A stretch of 36,781 nt of DNA from an uncultured Clostridia bacterium (GTDB taxonomy: Bacteria > Bacillota > Clostridia > UMGS1883). The DNA lies in assembly GCA_947630975.1 (NCBI GenBank), contig CANRJP010000016.1:1-36781 (forward strand). The letters run 5' to 3'. The notes below the pieces were generated by a model, which made no database searches, was not told the origin of the DNA, and saw only the letters and a list, made by a program, of their open reading frames with translations. This document shows positions 18,601 to 24,612 of the stretch, piece by piece. The stretch's first letter is position 1, and each line of letters begins with the position of its first letter. The position numbers and the translations under genes were made by a program.

Positions 18601-21189
18601 GAAAACAGGGAATTCACCTTTGCGAACACACCAAAATCGGCGCTGATAATCAAGAAGGTAGATGCGGTTACCGGCGCCGTATTGCAGGGCGCAAAGTTTA
18701 GACTCCGCTACTTTGAGGGAGTCAGCGGAACGGGAGGCACCGTTATCGGCGAATATATGACTTCCGTCAACGGCACGGTAGTCATTACCGGCCTTGCGGC
18801 GGGGACGTATATCGTCGAGGAAACACAGGCCCCCTCCGGCTACGAGATAACCGAGCCGGAAAAGACCGTGTACATCTCAGGCGAGGAGCAGGCCAACATT
18901 GAGGTTGAGTTTGCGGATAAGCCAAGCGGACAGGTAATTGTCCAGAAGCTGGACAGCGTATCAAAGCAGCCTCTTGCCGGTGCGGAGTTCCTCATCACCA
19001 CCGCTGACGGAGCGTATCTGCCAAACGCAGGCGGCAGCATCAGCTCCAACGGGTACTATGTCACAGACGAGTACGGGCAAATCGTATTGACCGGTGTGAA
19101 GCCCGGCACGGTTTTGGTAATAACTGAGACAAAAGCTCCGGAAGGATATGTGATGGAAACGACATCTCAGACTGTGGAGGTTTCGGCTAACGATACGCAG
19201 ACCATAACCTTCTTTAACAAGCCAAGCGGACAGGTCATAGTCCAAAAGCTGGACAGCGAGACCAAAGAACCTCTTGCCGGTGCGGAGTTCCTCATCACCA
19301 CCGCTGACGGAGCATACGTCGCTAACGACGGCGGGACGGTAAGCTCCAACGGGTACTATGTCACAGACGAGTACGGGCAAATCATATTGACCGGCGTGAA
19401 GCCGGGGACGGTTCTTGTTATAACCGAAACAAAAGCCCCCGAGGGATACGAGCTTGAAACCAACTCCCAAACCGTGGAGGTCGGCTCCAACGATACTCAA
19501 ACGATAACTTTCTTCAACAAGCCCATGGGCGGCTTGATCATCAACAAGCTGGACGCTCACACGGGCAAGCCTCTTCGCGGTGCGGTATTTAGAATAACCG
19601 ACAGCGACGGCAGCGTGGTCGGCGAGGAAAACGGCAAGTTCACAACGGATAAGGAGGGCGTCATAGCTCTCTATGGCCTTCCAACAGGTACATACGTTGT
19701 CACGGAGACCAAGGCCCCATCAGGCTATACCCTTGACCCCACTCCGCAGACCATAGAAGTCAAGTCCGGCAAAATCTATGAATTGACCTTCTACAACGAG
19801 CCCATCGGCGGCCTCCGCATAACAAAAATCGACGATGAGACGCGCCAGCCCATCAAAAACGTGGAGTTCGATGTTGAGTACATGGACGGCAAGCGCATTG
19901 GCACTTACCGCACGGACGCGGACGGTGAAATCAACATCGACGACCTGCCCAACGGCTGGTACACAGTCATTGAGAAAAAGGCCGCGAAGGGATATATCCT
20001 TGATTCCGAGCCTCATGACGTCGAGGTAAAGGACGGCAAGATAACCCGCGTCACCTTTACCAACCGCAAAAATTCCAGCTTCCTCATCCACAAGGTTGAC
20101 AGCGTAACGGGCAAAGGCATTTACGGCGTTACCTTCCTCATTTCGGATCGTAACGGAACGCCCGTGGCCCAGTACACCACCGACCAAAACGGCTATGTGT
20201 ACACCGATGACAGGGACTTCCCGGACGGAAAATACTATATCCGTGAAATCAGCGTCCCACAGGGCTATGCCATAGACCCGGAAATCAAGACTTTCTACGT
20301 CGAGTACGGCCAGACCACGGGCATTACATGGTACAACACCCCGACGCTGGCTCAAATACAGATAATCAAGAAGTCCGCCGACGACAATCAGATAAACGGC
20401 CTCCCCGCCGGAAGTCTGCTGGAGGGCGCGGTCTTTGAGATTTACGACCGCGGCGGCAACGTGGTTGACATAATTCAGACCGACGCCAACGGCCGCGCCA
20501 GCTCCAAGGCTCTCGCTCTCGGGGTATACACCGTTCGTGAGACAAAAGCTCCGGCCTATTATTCCGTAAATGATACGGTCATGACCGCAAATCTTGAGTT
20601 TGCCGGTCAGATTGTTTCCTTCGAGGTGGCGGACGAGTCCGTACACACAGGGGTATCCATCATCAAGACAGGATACAACGAAGTGATGCCCGATAACCCG
20701 GTTGTCTACAGCTTCAAGGACATCGGCAACACCTCAAACGTGCCTCTTGACAGCTTCTACTGGCGTGATACCGTTTCTTCCGCTATCCGCTGCGAGAAGC
20801 TGGTGACCGGTACATACAATCAGGCACTGTCCTACAAGATAGTCTGCCGCACCAATCTTTCCGGCGAGGAGTACCGGACTATCAACGACAATCTTTCCAC
20901 AAGCCGGAACTACGCTTTGGATATTTCCCCCGCGGCGCTGGGCCTTGCCTCCGGCGAGTACATCACGGAGATAATGTTCGTGTTCGGACGCGTGGGCGCG
21001 GGATTCAGTCAAGTAGAGGATCCTTATATGTACGCCAAGACTATCCCCGGACTGCCCAACGGCTCCGAAGTCGTAAATCAATCCGACGTCGGCGGCGTGT
21101 ACGACGGTCAGTGGATAACCTCCGTATCAAGATGGGTGACCAAAATTTACAGCTATACGCATATTGATATGCCCAGAACGGGATATTGA
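9685..21189 (+). CDS. Giant thioester/SpaA-repeat adhesin (3834 residues)
   Basis: Signal peptide at residues 1-30 (cut after TALA). Then a thioester (TQXA-type) domain: Cys79 in PAYCVNHG and Gln145 in ATQFAVW are placed to form the internal thioester that lets such adhesins bond covalently to target amines. Residues about 382-3652 hold some 36 SpaA/Cna_B-like (prealbumin-fold) domains of ~90 residues, each with a first-strand Lys (xKxD), a mid-domain Glu (VxE) and a final Asn or Asp (FxN/FxD), the set that forms isopeptide bonds. A distinct ~180-residue C-terminal domain follows and the protein ends exactly in DMPRTGY, a sortase-like motif without hydrophobic tail. Start: ATG 9685 is only one base from AAAGGA (9678-9683); TTG 9694 with a 10-base spacer is a real alternative. 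Inferred role: a stalk for mating-pair contact or host attachment. Confidence 0.92.
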   Translation: MIKLSNCIKGLIAITLVMSLIISLVPTALAKSISDGGSSTVKVVGGTYKRLMETTDGNKIGARAWTYTTNDGIEGPAYCVNHGLSPASSTRRLAITGLFTSSPQTAGAFANGYPQRSLADFKEIYLPDNPILENLTEEEFAHATQFAVWATLGQLAIEGTPFDQNGRETIPAKSGEGQEARIYRAIQIILDSAQWWDGIAQPGMTVRLEMDELGGNLNIEMSNGIEEAANQGAYGIRRETINGVEYYTRSFVAASVTSTWKNDYFIEVWAEAAPEGTIFTDLNNKELERAENGGRYKVPSVIKVTNLNSNGSEYHGEFKLCMPVRATPESGAVGIYAYSQVAQYNLYLAQNDVATEQSYIIADPPYTEVVGGAAMKWNKVVSPYGRLIVNKVNDNGAPLAGAIFKLTGSDGSTYNGTSGANGEIVWENLNPDIMYTLEEVQAPEGYIKVEPQNVSVISGQTTTVTVQNNSTRKFLIKKIDAQSGASLKGATFRFEQVDGGYSTEATTSHDGAIEFIGNNLPFGTYKVYEVQAPAGYEKDSSVQTVTWDGTKDLTLTFKNVRQPSIVIIKTDADTNESLEGAVFNVYRDGSFITSVTTDNAGYARISGVSEGYYEVEEIQAPEGYVLDSARHGIYVDPYDPAIDDDPIIVIQNRRKPRLVIEKLDFDTQEPMKGTKFAVYRETTLIGEFTTDRDGLIELEDVEPGTYTVKEVATDSDHIVQGCPQSIEVVAGEYRLIFYNKTKPGMNIRKIDSETREPLEGAVFRIKQVDGSFEREYTTDRYGEIDLSKLEPGTYSVTEISAPDGYVIDHAERIFEAEPGGSVELVFTNTRKPELKLIKIDADTGEPLEGASFRIAMVGDGTRYLDRTTDRDGEIVIDDLLPGVYSVKEIAAPDGYLINPTEYHAETIPGKTSQIIISDRIKPSLRIIKYDSKTGETLPGTHFAVYRDTELIGEYTTDFNGEVNLTDLKPGTYTVQEIGTDYGHIVNSTPQQVEIRADSKDTAVLVFLNDQKPYIRLVKLDSETKEPLSGAVFSIKSVGDSFEQEYTTDTDGEIRLDELDPGAYTVTEISAPDGYVIDRSERVIQINGNEYGTFVFTDTRKPSLKVVKVDASTGERLPGAVIRISNASGTEVYEKTTDAKGEITLDDLKEDVYTVKEITAPDGYLLSDDEKQFTAIAGNTYEITLRDYMKPSLKIIKYDSKTGKALPDTLFSVFRDGELLGTYSTDEKGEILLYDLRPGTYTVEEKATDESHIVNSTPQTIKITEDSGDTAVLVFLNDQKPCVRIVKLDSQSLKPLPGAMFEIWSVGGNFKGTYTTDQNGEITIENMEEGTYSVTEIRAPEGYVMDSAGRTIKVSGNEYATFVFTDTRKPNLKVIKVDASTGKRLPGATFQIENVTNASAVKKVTDENGEIVLEGIDEGVYSVKELAPPGGYLLNEEKYTLNVDAGNEYEVLVRNTKRPSLKIIKLSSLDGSPMAGTTFEVYRDAAMIGSYVTDKNGEIALSDLLPGTYTVKEVATDADHVVNSTPQTIEITGDAGDTAMLVFINEQKPYIRILKIDSETMKPLAGAVFEVKAADGSFVREYTTDADGEIRLDRLDEGVYTIRETKAPDGYVMDAAERIVEVKGDEYATFVFTNTVKPKLRITKIDAATGEKLGGAVFRIESLSGTEIIEKTTDSKGMISMDDLSEGVYSVREITPPEGYLLNTEEYHVELKAGETYELTVPNTRKPSLRIRKYDSLNGSAMPGATFEVYHDTVLVGKYTTDQNGEILLYDLAPGTYTVKEIAVDDAHIVNTTPQSIEITENSADTATLIFFNDQKPYLRILKIDSQTMQPLAGAVFGVSSVGGNFKQEYTTDASGEIRLDKLEADTYLIKETKAPEGYVMDSPGRVVEVNGNENATFVFTNTVKPSIRIIKVDAETGERLSGAAFHIENLNGSDSFDRTTDGNGEILIEKVGEGVYTVQEVTPPEGYQLNGEIYHVEAKAGAVSELVVPNTKKPNLRIIKYDSKNGKPIPNTTFEVYLDATHIGTYTTDKNGEINLYSLKPGTYTVKEVGTDADHVPSSTPQQIEIFADSGRTAVLVFLNDQKPYARLVKIDSESKKPLSGAVFQFKGVDNDLLREYTTDENGEIRIDGLDGGSYIVTEVQSPDGYVIDSAERVIEIKGNEHATFVFTNIVKPKLRITKIDAVTGEKLGGAVFRIENLNGTEILEKTTDDKGTISVEDLNEGVYSVREITPPEGYLLNTEEYHVEMKAGGTYELTVPNTRKPSLRIRKYDSLNGSAMPGATFEVYRDTTLVGSYTTDQNGEILLYDLSPGTYTVKEVAVDDAHIVNTTPQSIEITENSADTATLIFFNDQKPYLRILKIDSKTMQPLAGAVFEVSSVGGNFKQEYTTDASGEIRLDKLEEDTYLIKETKAPDGYVMDAPARVVEVKGNENATFVFTNTVKPSIRIIKVDSETGERLSGAVFHIENLNGSDSFDRTTDGNGEILIEKVGEGVYTVQETSPPEGYQLNGELYHVEAKAGAVSELIVQDTKRPSLRIKKYDSKTGEAMPGVTFEVYCDTVLIGEYKTDENGEILLYGLTPGTYTVKEISVDDGHIVNSTPQSIEITENSGDTATLIFLNEQKPYLRLVKLDSQTMQALPGAVFVIREIGGSYEKEYTTDENGEIRLDKLPAGAYTVTETKAPDGYLIDAAERTIEINGNEFATFVFTDTKKPTLKVIKKDAKTGECLSGASFRIAKIEDGSRYLDRTTDTNGNIFIDGLEPGVYSIKEIEAPDGYILNEREYHVELFPGKESQIVILNSEKPSLKIVKTDALTGKPIAGVGFLVRLADGSTENTVVIDENGEAWLAHLNEGVYEVIEKSVPAGYLIDTNSKLVTLETGRTSVVHFENYPMPSLVINKVDSITGNPLKGARFSVSYNSDKTDTGEKTDLGSYMTDENGRIHLYDLKTGWYKITETEAPAGYMLSEQDVQEIYIKAGENREFTFANTPKSALIIKKVDAVTGAVLQGAKFRLRYFEGVSGTGGTVIGEYMTSVNGTVVITGLAAGTYIVEETQAPSGYEITEPEKTVYISGEEQANIEVEFADKPSGQVIVQKLDSVSKQPLAGAEFLITTADGAYLPNAGGSISSNGYYVTDEYGQIVLTGVKPGTVLVITETKAPEGYVMETTSQTVEVSANDTQTITFFNKPSGQVIVQKLDSETKEPLAGAEFLITTADGAYVANDGGTVSSNGYYVTDEYGQIILTGVKPGTVLVITETKAPEGYELETNSQTVEVGSNDTQTITFFNKPMGGLIINKLDAHTGKPLRGAVFRITDSDGSVVGEENGKFTTDKEGVIALYGLPTGTYVVTETKAPSGYTLDPTPQTIEVKSGKIYELTFYNEPIGGLRITKIDDETRQPIKNVEFDVEYMDGKRIGTYRTDADGEINIDDLPNGWYTVIEKKAAKGYILDSEPHDVEVKDGKITRVTFTNRKNSSFLIHKVDSVTGKGIYGVTFLISDRNGTPVAQYTTDQNGYVYTDDRDFPDGKYYIREISVPQGYAIDPEIKTFYVEYGQTTGITWYNTPTLAQIQIIKKSADDNQINGLPAGSLLEGAVFEIYDRGGNVVDIIQTDANGRASSKALALGVYTVRETKAPAYYSVNDTVMTANLEFAGQIVSFEVADESVHTGVSIIKTGYNEVMPDNPVVYSFKDIGNTSNVPLDSFYWRDTVSSAIRCEKLVTGTYNQALSYKIVCRTNLSGEEYRTINDNLSTSRNYALDISPAALGLASGEYITEIMFVFGRVGAGFSQVEDPYMYAKTIPGLPNGSEVVNQSDVGGVYDGQWITSVSRWVTKIYSYTHIDMPRTGY
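10828..20640 (+). repeat. Array of ~36 SpaA/Cna_B-like domain repeats
   Basis: About 36 consecutive domains of ~270 bases. Domains 4 to 27 form eight A-B-C triplets. A domains carry a VYRDTxLIG-like stretch and HIVNSTPQ in place of the usual APxGY. B domains have APDGYVID and end NEYATFVFTDT-like. C domains have PPEGYLLN and end YELTVPNT-like. The first three and last nine domains are outside the triplet order; two of the latter (starting near 18921 and 19224) are near-identical neighbours. Confidence 0.85.
14587..17265 (+). repeat. Recent large duplication inside the adhesin gene
   Basis: The four-domain block starting at 14587 (C-A-B-C) and the block starting at 16195 are nearly identical at the DNA level with a constant offset of 1608 bases (536 codons, six domains). 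For example, the stretch around CGCAAGCCCAGCCTGCG recurs with single-base changes. The two domains between the copies are more diverged. This points to a recent unequal exchange or gene conversion. Confidence 0.8.
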
Positions 21190-21258
21190 TAAATGCAAAA
21201 AACAGAGGCCGCTGTGGAATAACTGCGGCGGCTTCGCACTTAAGAAAGGATGGACAGC

Positions 21259-21615
21259 ATGATAAAAAAACTTAAAAAATATCTCCCCCGCGTATTGCCG
21301 CTCACGCTCTGTATATTGCTCATTGCGGCTCCGGCGTTTGCCGTAGACGACGATGGCGTAAGGGATATGTGGACGGTGGCAAATGAAATAATCATTGACG
21401 TATATAACAAGATTGCCGGAATCAGCACGGTTTTGGCCGGTCTAATGACCGCCGTGTGCGTTGTGGGAATGAAGCTTTCCAACAACCAGCAAAAGGTTGA
21501 CCAGAGCGTGGACTGGCTTAAACGAATATGGATAGCATGGGCTATCATCAACGGCATCGGCGCTTTCATTGCCTATGTTCGTCCTCTGCTCAACGGCCTT
21601 GCAACTATCGAATAA
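21259..21615 (+). CDS. VirB2-like T4SS pilin-type membrane protein
   Basis: 118 residues from ATG 21259 (AAAGGA at 21245-21250, 8-base spacer); the ATG at 21250 lies inside the ribosome binding site. A signal peptide ends at LLIAAPAFA, followed by a short acidic stretch and two hydrophobic helices (about ISTVLAGLMTAVCVVGMKL and IWIAWAIINGIGAFIAYV). Small size, cleavable signal peptide plus two helices, and the position just before the VirB6-like gene fit VirB2/TrbC-type pilins, which form the conjugative pilus or channel base. Sequence similarity to VirB2 is by architecture only. Its stop overlaps the ribosome binding site of the next gene. The 60-base gap after the adhesin holds only a weak GC hairpin (GCCGC/GCGGC near 21210-21233). 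Confidence 0.65.
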   Translation: MIKKLKKYLPRVLPLTLCILLIAAPAFAVDDDGVRDMWTVANEIIIDVYNKIAGISTVLAGLMTAVCVVGMKLSNNQQKVDQSVDWLKRIWIAWAIINGIGAFIAYVRPLLNGLATIE

Positions 21616-21627
21616 AGGAGCGCGGAA

Positions 21628-24612
21628 ATGTTAGAGCCAATTCTAAAAGGCTTGGTAGAGTGGATCTACGCGCTCATGGTGGAGATCATGTCTTACGCCT
21701 CCGGCGAACTGCTGGGCGTGCTTTCAATGAATTTGGACTACTTCGAGGACACCGCTCCCGTAATCTCGGAGATCGTAAATGTCTTTGTGGCCCTCGGCTG
21801 GGCCTTGCTCATCGGCAATATGGTATTTCAGCTGGTGAAGTCCATGGCGTCGGGGCTGGGTTTTGAGGCGGAAGATCCAAAGATAATATTTTTAAGAACA
21901 TTTGTGTTTTCATTCCTGCTGATGGCCTCACGGCAGATCTGCGATATTGGGCTTTCCATAACCGGCAGGGTCATAGACCTTCTGGAAATGCCAAGCTCAA
22001 TAGAGATAGTGACGCCGGACGAAAGTATGTTCAGTTTGGGCGGCGAGGCAAAGTGGCTTCTGGTTATCATCGTCGGCGTAGTGCTGATGGTGCAGATGGT
22101 GAAGCTGCTTTTTGAGATTGGCGAGCGCTATGTCATAACCTCCGTGCTGACATTCTTTTCGCCTTTAGCCTTTGCCATGGGCGGCAGCAGGAACACAAAC
22201 GACATCTTCAAGGGCTGGTGCCGTATGTACGGCTCCATGATGATATTGATGATAATGAATATCGTGTTCCTGAAGCTGATAATGTCGGCCATGTCGCAGA
22301 TTTCGAGCGGCGGTGTGCTAATCTGGCTGGTGTTTGTGGTGGCGCTGACCCGTGTAGCTCGGAAAATCGACAGCCATATAGGCAAGCTCGGCCTCAATCC
22401 CGCACATACCGGCGACGGCTTAGGATCAAGGATACCCGGCATGATGACGGTCATGGCGGCAAGAGCTTTGGGTTCCACCGTCAGCCGCAGCATCAGAGGG
22501 GCTTCTTCCGCGGCATCTTCCGGCGCTTCGGGCGGACAAAAGAACCGCAGCGGTGCGACGCACGCCCACAGGCAGCCCAATCCTTATGAAAACCGACCCT
22601 CTCCTGTTCGCAGAGATGCCGCGGGCGGGCTTGGCGGCGCTTCGTACTATATGGGAGAAGGCTCGCCCTCGGAAAGCAGTACAAGCACGTCGAGCGTCGG
22701 CGGCGCCGTTGTAACCGGCGGCACTACCTTTGTCGGCGGCGCAAGTGCGGGCGGGCACGGCGGCTCAAATATGAGCAGTTCGACCGTTAACGGCGGAAGC
22801 TCCGAGCTGCTAAACAGTCAATCGAGTATGGCGGGCGACGTTCAGACTTCAGGTACGCCTCCGATCGCGTCTGCCGAGCATAGGCCGCAGGGAACGTCCG
22901 GCGGTCAGCCCCCATTGCAGAGAAAAACGTCGGCCGGCAAAGCACCCACCGGAATTCCCTCAGGACGCGGGAACACGGGCGCTCAGCCTACAAACGGCGG
23001 AACCGAAATCCGAAATGCGGAGTCGGCCGCAAATACAAGCCTTGCGGATATACACGGCTCCGAGGCGGCGGCAATGCGGCAAGGCAGCTCCGTGCCTCTG
23101 CCGAAAAGTGATGCTCCTACAGCCGCGCAGCCCGGTAAGAGTCAAAGCGGCGGAGCTGTCAGTCAGAGTTCTAATGCCGCCTCATCACAGCACAGCAGTC
23201 TTGAAAGCCACGGAGGCGGCGCGACTTTGCCGAGAGCGGGCGCACCGTCGGAGGCCGCGGCTCCCGGTAGAGATACCGTTTCCGTTCAAGGTACAGGCGT
23301 TCGCGGCGCAACGGCTCCCTTGCCAAAGGCGGGAACCTCACAATCGGGGACGACGCGGGACGGACAATCGGCAACTACCCAGTTTACCGGCTCTCAGTCC
23401 GGCAGTTCCCGAGCCGAAACATCTCGTGGGGAAATACCGAACAACGGGCACGGCGCTGTGCCTCTTCCGAAGGACGGCAATGTACACGGAAGCTCGACTT
23501 CTGCCGCGGCTTCATCGCAAGTATCGGGCGCTAATACCGATGTTGTTCATAACCGAAACGGTACGGCTCATCTACCTAAAGCGGAAAGCGGCGGCGCAAG
23601 TCCAACGGCTCAAAAGCCTGACGGCACCTCTCGGTCTGCTGTTCCGAAAAACACCGGCACTGTTCCTGCCGGAAATCAGGCAGGCGGGCAGACTCAGCAA
23701 AAAAGTTCAGCTCCGGCTTCTCTGCCTAAGTCCGGCGGCTCTGCCGGTGCCACGGCAATGCCTGCCAATGGCGGGGTATCTGTTCGGGCCTCGGAAAACA
23801 GCTCCGTCAATGTCTCCAATGTGCAGAAAAGCACGGCTGATCACGGTGCGGTTGGCGCGCAGCCTCAGCCCGCTTCGGGCGGAGAAAAGCCGCATAACAG
23901 CTCCGACGGCCGTACCGCCGCACATCAGGACGCCGCTCCGCGACCCAAAATTCAGTCAACACATGAAAACACAGGCAAAACCGGCGCTGTGGCCGCAGGT
24001 TCGGGCGCTCAAAATATCGCCCAGCAAGGACAGCACGGTTCTCAGAGCGGCATGAGTAATGCTGCCCGTGAAAAGTCATCGGCTCTCGGAGGCTCCCCGA
24101 TTTCGGCGGGAAAGGAAAGCACGGTTATCAATAATGGCGCTTCCGCTCCCTCGGCAACCGGGAATACAGTTGTAAACAAGAGTACACAGCCCTCCGACGC
24201 CGGTCACGGCGACAAGGGACAAGCGAGCAAAGTGACAAGCTTTGAGCGCGGCGGCGATACCAATATCGAGAGCCGTAACTATACCGCTCCCGAAAGAACC
24301 GTTGAAAAGGAGGTCAAGCCCGAATACGGCAAAGATGAGCATTTGGCTGATAAAAAGTCCGACAGGCCCGGCAAGGCTCCCGGCGTTCACGCCAATACGA
24401 CCTTCAGCCGAAACCGCGGCCCGGCCGAAAACGGCGAACGTATCAACCATGACTATACCCACGGCAAGTATGACCCCGCCGCTAACAATCATAAAACCGA
24501 CAATCAGTTCTTTGTAAAGGAGACGCTGAGAGGCAGCCGGATAAAGCGTGAGCGTATGAAGTCAAAGCGTGTATTAAAGCGAGGTGGGAAAAATGGCTCA
24601 GGCAAACAGTGA
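21628..24612 (+). CDS. VirB6/TrbL-like T4SS channel protein with long low-complexity tail
   Basis: 994 residues from ATG 21628 (AAAGGAG at 21614-21620). The first ~250 residues contain about six hydrophobic helices (including WALLIGNMVFQLVKSM, WLLVIIVGVVLMVQMVKLL and MMILMIMNIVFLKLIM), matching the polytopic VirB6/TrbL inner-membrane channel component. From about residue 285 to the end (~700 residues) the protein is Ser/Gly/Ala/Pro/Thr-rich and looks disordered. Within it an LPK/LPR motif recurs at residues 491, 534, 565, 613, 649 and 699. The last ~100 residues turn basic (RGSRIKRERMKSKRVLKRGGK). Typical TrbL_3-type proteins are far shorter. The tail may be cytoplasmic or reach into the wall. 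A long +2-frame ORF over the tail (23015-24055) is a composition effect. Confidence 0.8.
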   Translation: MLEPILKGLVEWIYALMVEIMSYASGELLGVLSMNLDYFEDTAPVISEIVNVFVALGWALLIGNMVFQLVKSMASGLGFEAEDPKIIFLRTFVFSFLLMASRQICDIGLSITGRVIDLLEMPSSIEIVTPDESMFSLGGEAKWLLVIIVGVVLMVQMVKLLFEIGERYVITSVLTFFSPLAFAMGGSRNTNDIFKGWCRMYGSMMILMIMNIVFLKLIMSAMSQISSGGVLIWLVFVVALTRVARKIDSHIGKLGLNPAHTGDGLGSRIPGMMTVMAARALGSTVSRSIRGASSAASSGASGGQKNRSGATHAHRQPNPYENRPSPVRRDAAGGLGGASYYMGEGSPSESSTSTSSVGGAVVTGGTTFVGGASAGGHGGSNMSSSTVNGGSSELLNSQSSMAGDVQTSGTPPIASAEHRPQGTSGGQPPLQRKTSAGKAPTGIPSGRGNTGAQPTNGGTEIRNAESAANTSLADIHGSEAAAMRQGSSVPLPKSDAPTAAQPGKSQSGGAVSQSSNAASSQHSSLESHGGGATLPRAGAPSEAAAPGRDTVSVQGTGVRGATAPLPKAGTSQSGTTRDGQSATTQFTGSQSGSSRAETSRGEIPNNGHGAVPLPKDGNVHGSSTSAAASSQVSGANTDVVHNRNGTAHLPKAESGGASPTAQKPDGTSRSAVPKNTGTVPAGNQAGGQTQQKSSAPASLPKSGGSAGATAMPANGGVSVRASENSSVNVSNVQKSTADHGAVGAQPQPASGGEKPHNSSDGRTAAHQDAAPRPKIQSTHENTGKTGAVAAGSGAQNIAQQGQHGSQSGMSNAAREKSSALGGSPISAGKESTVINNGASAPSATGNTVVNKSTQPSDAGHGDKGQASKVTSFERGGDTNIESRNYTAPERTVEKEVKPEYGKDEHLADKKSDRPGKAPGVHANTTFSRNRGPAENGERINHDYTHGKYDPAANNHKTDNQFFVKETLRGSRIKRERMKSKRVLKRGGKNGSGKQ
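23092..23733 (+). repeat. Six LPK/LPR motifs in the VirB6-like tail
   Basis: The motif (V/A/T)xLP(K/R)(S/A/D) recurs at codons starting 23098, 23227, 23320, 23464, 23572 and 23722, as VPLPKSD, ATLPRAG, APLPKAG, VPLPKDG, AHLPKAE and ASLPKSG. Spacing varies between 31 and 50 residues. Codon choice differs between copies, so the motif is kept at protein level rather than by recent DNA duplication. Confidence 0.65.

Noticed and set aside
10828-20640. Regularly spaced repeats suggestive of a CRISPR array
   Set aside because: The repeats are in-frame protein domains of ~270 bases, not 25-40-base repeats with spacers.
23015-24055. 346-codon + strand frame overlapping the VirB6 tail
   Set aside because: Arg/Pro-rich out-of-frame reading of a low-complexity region, no start signal, no motif.
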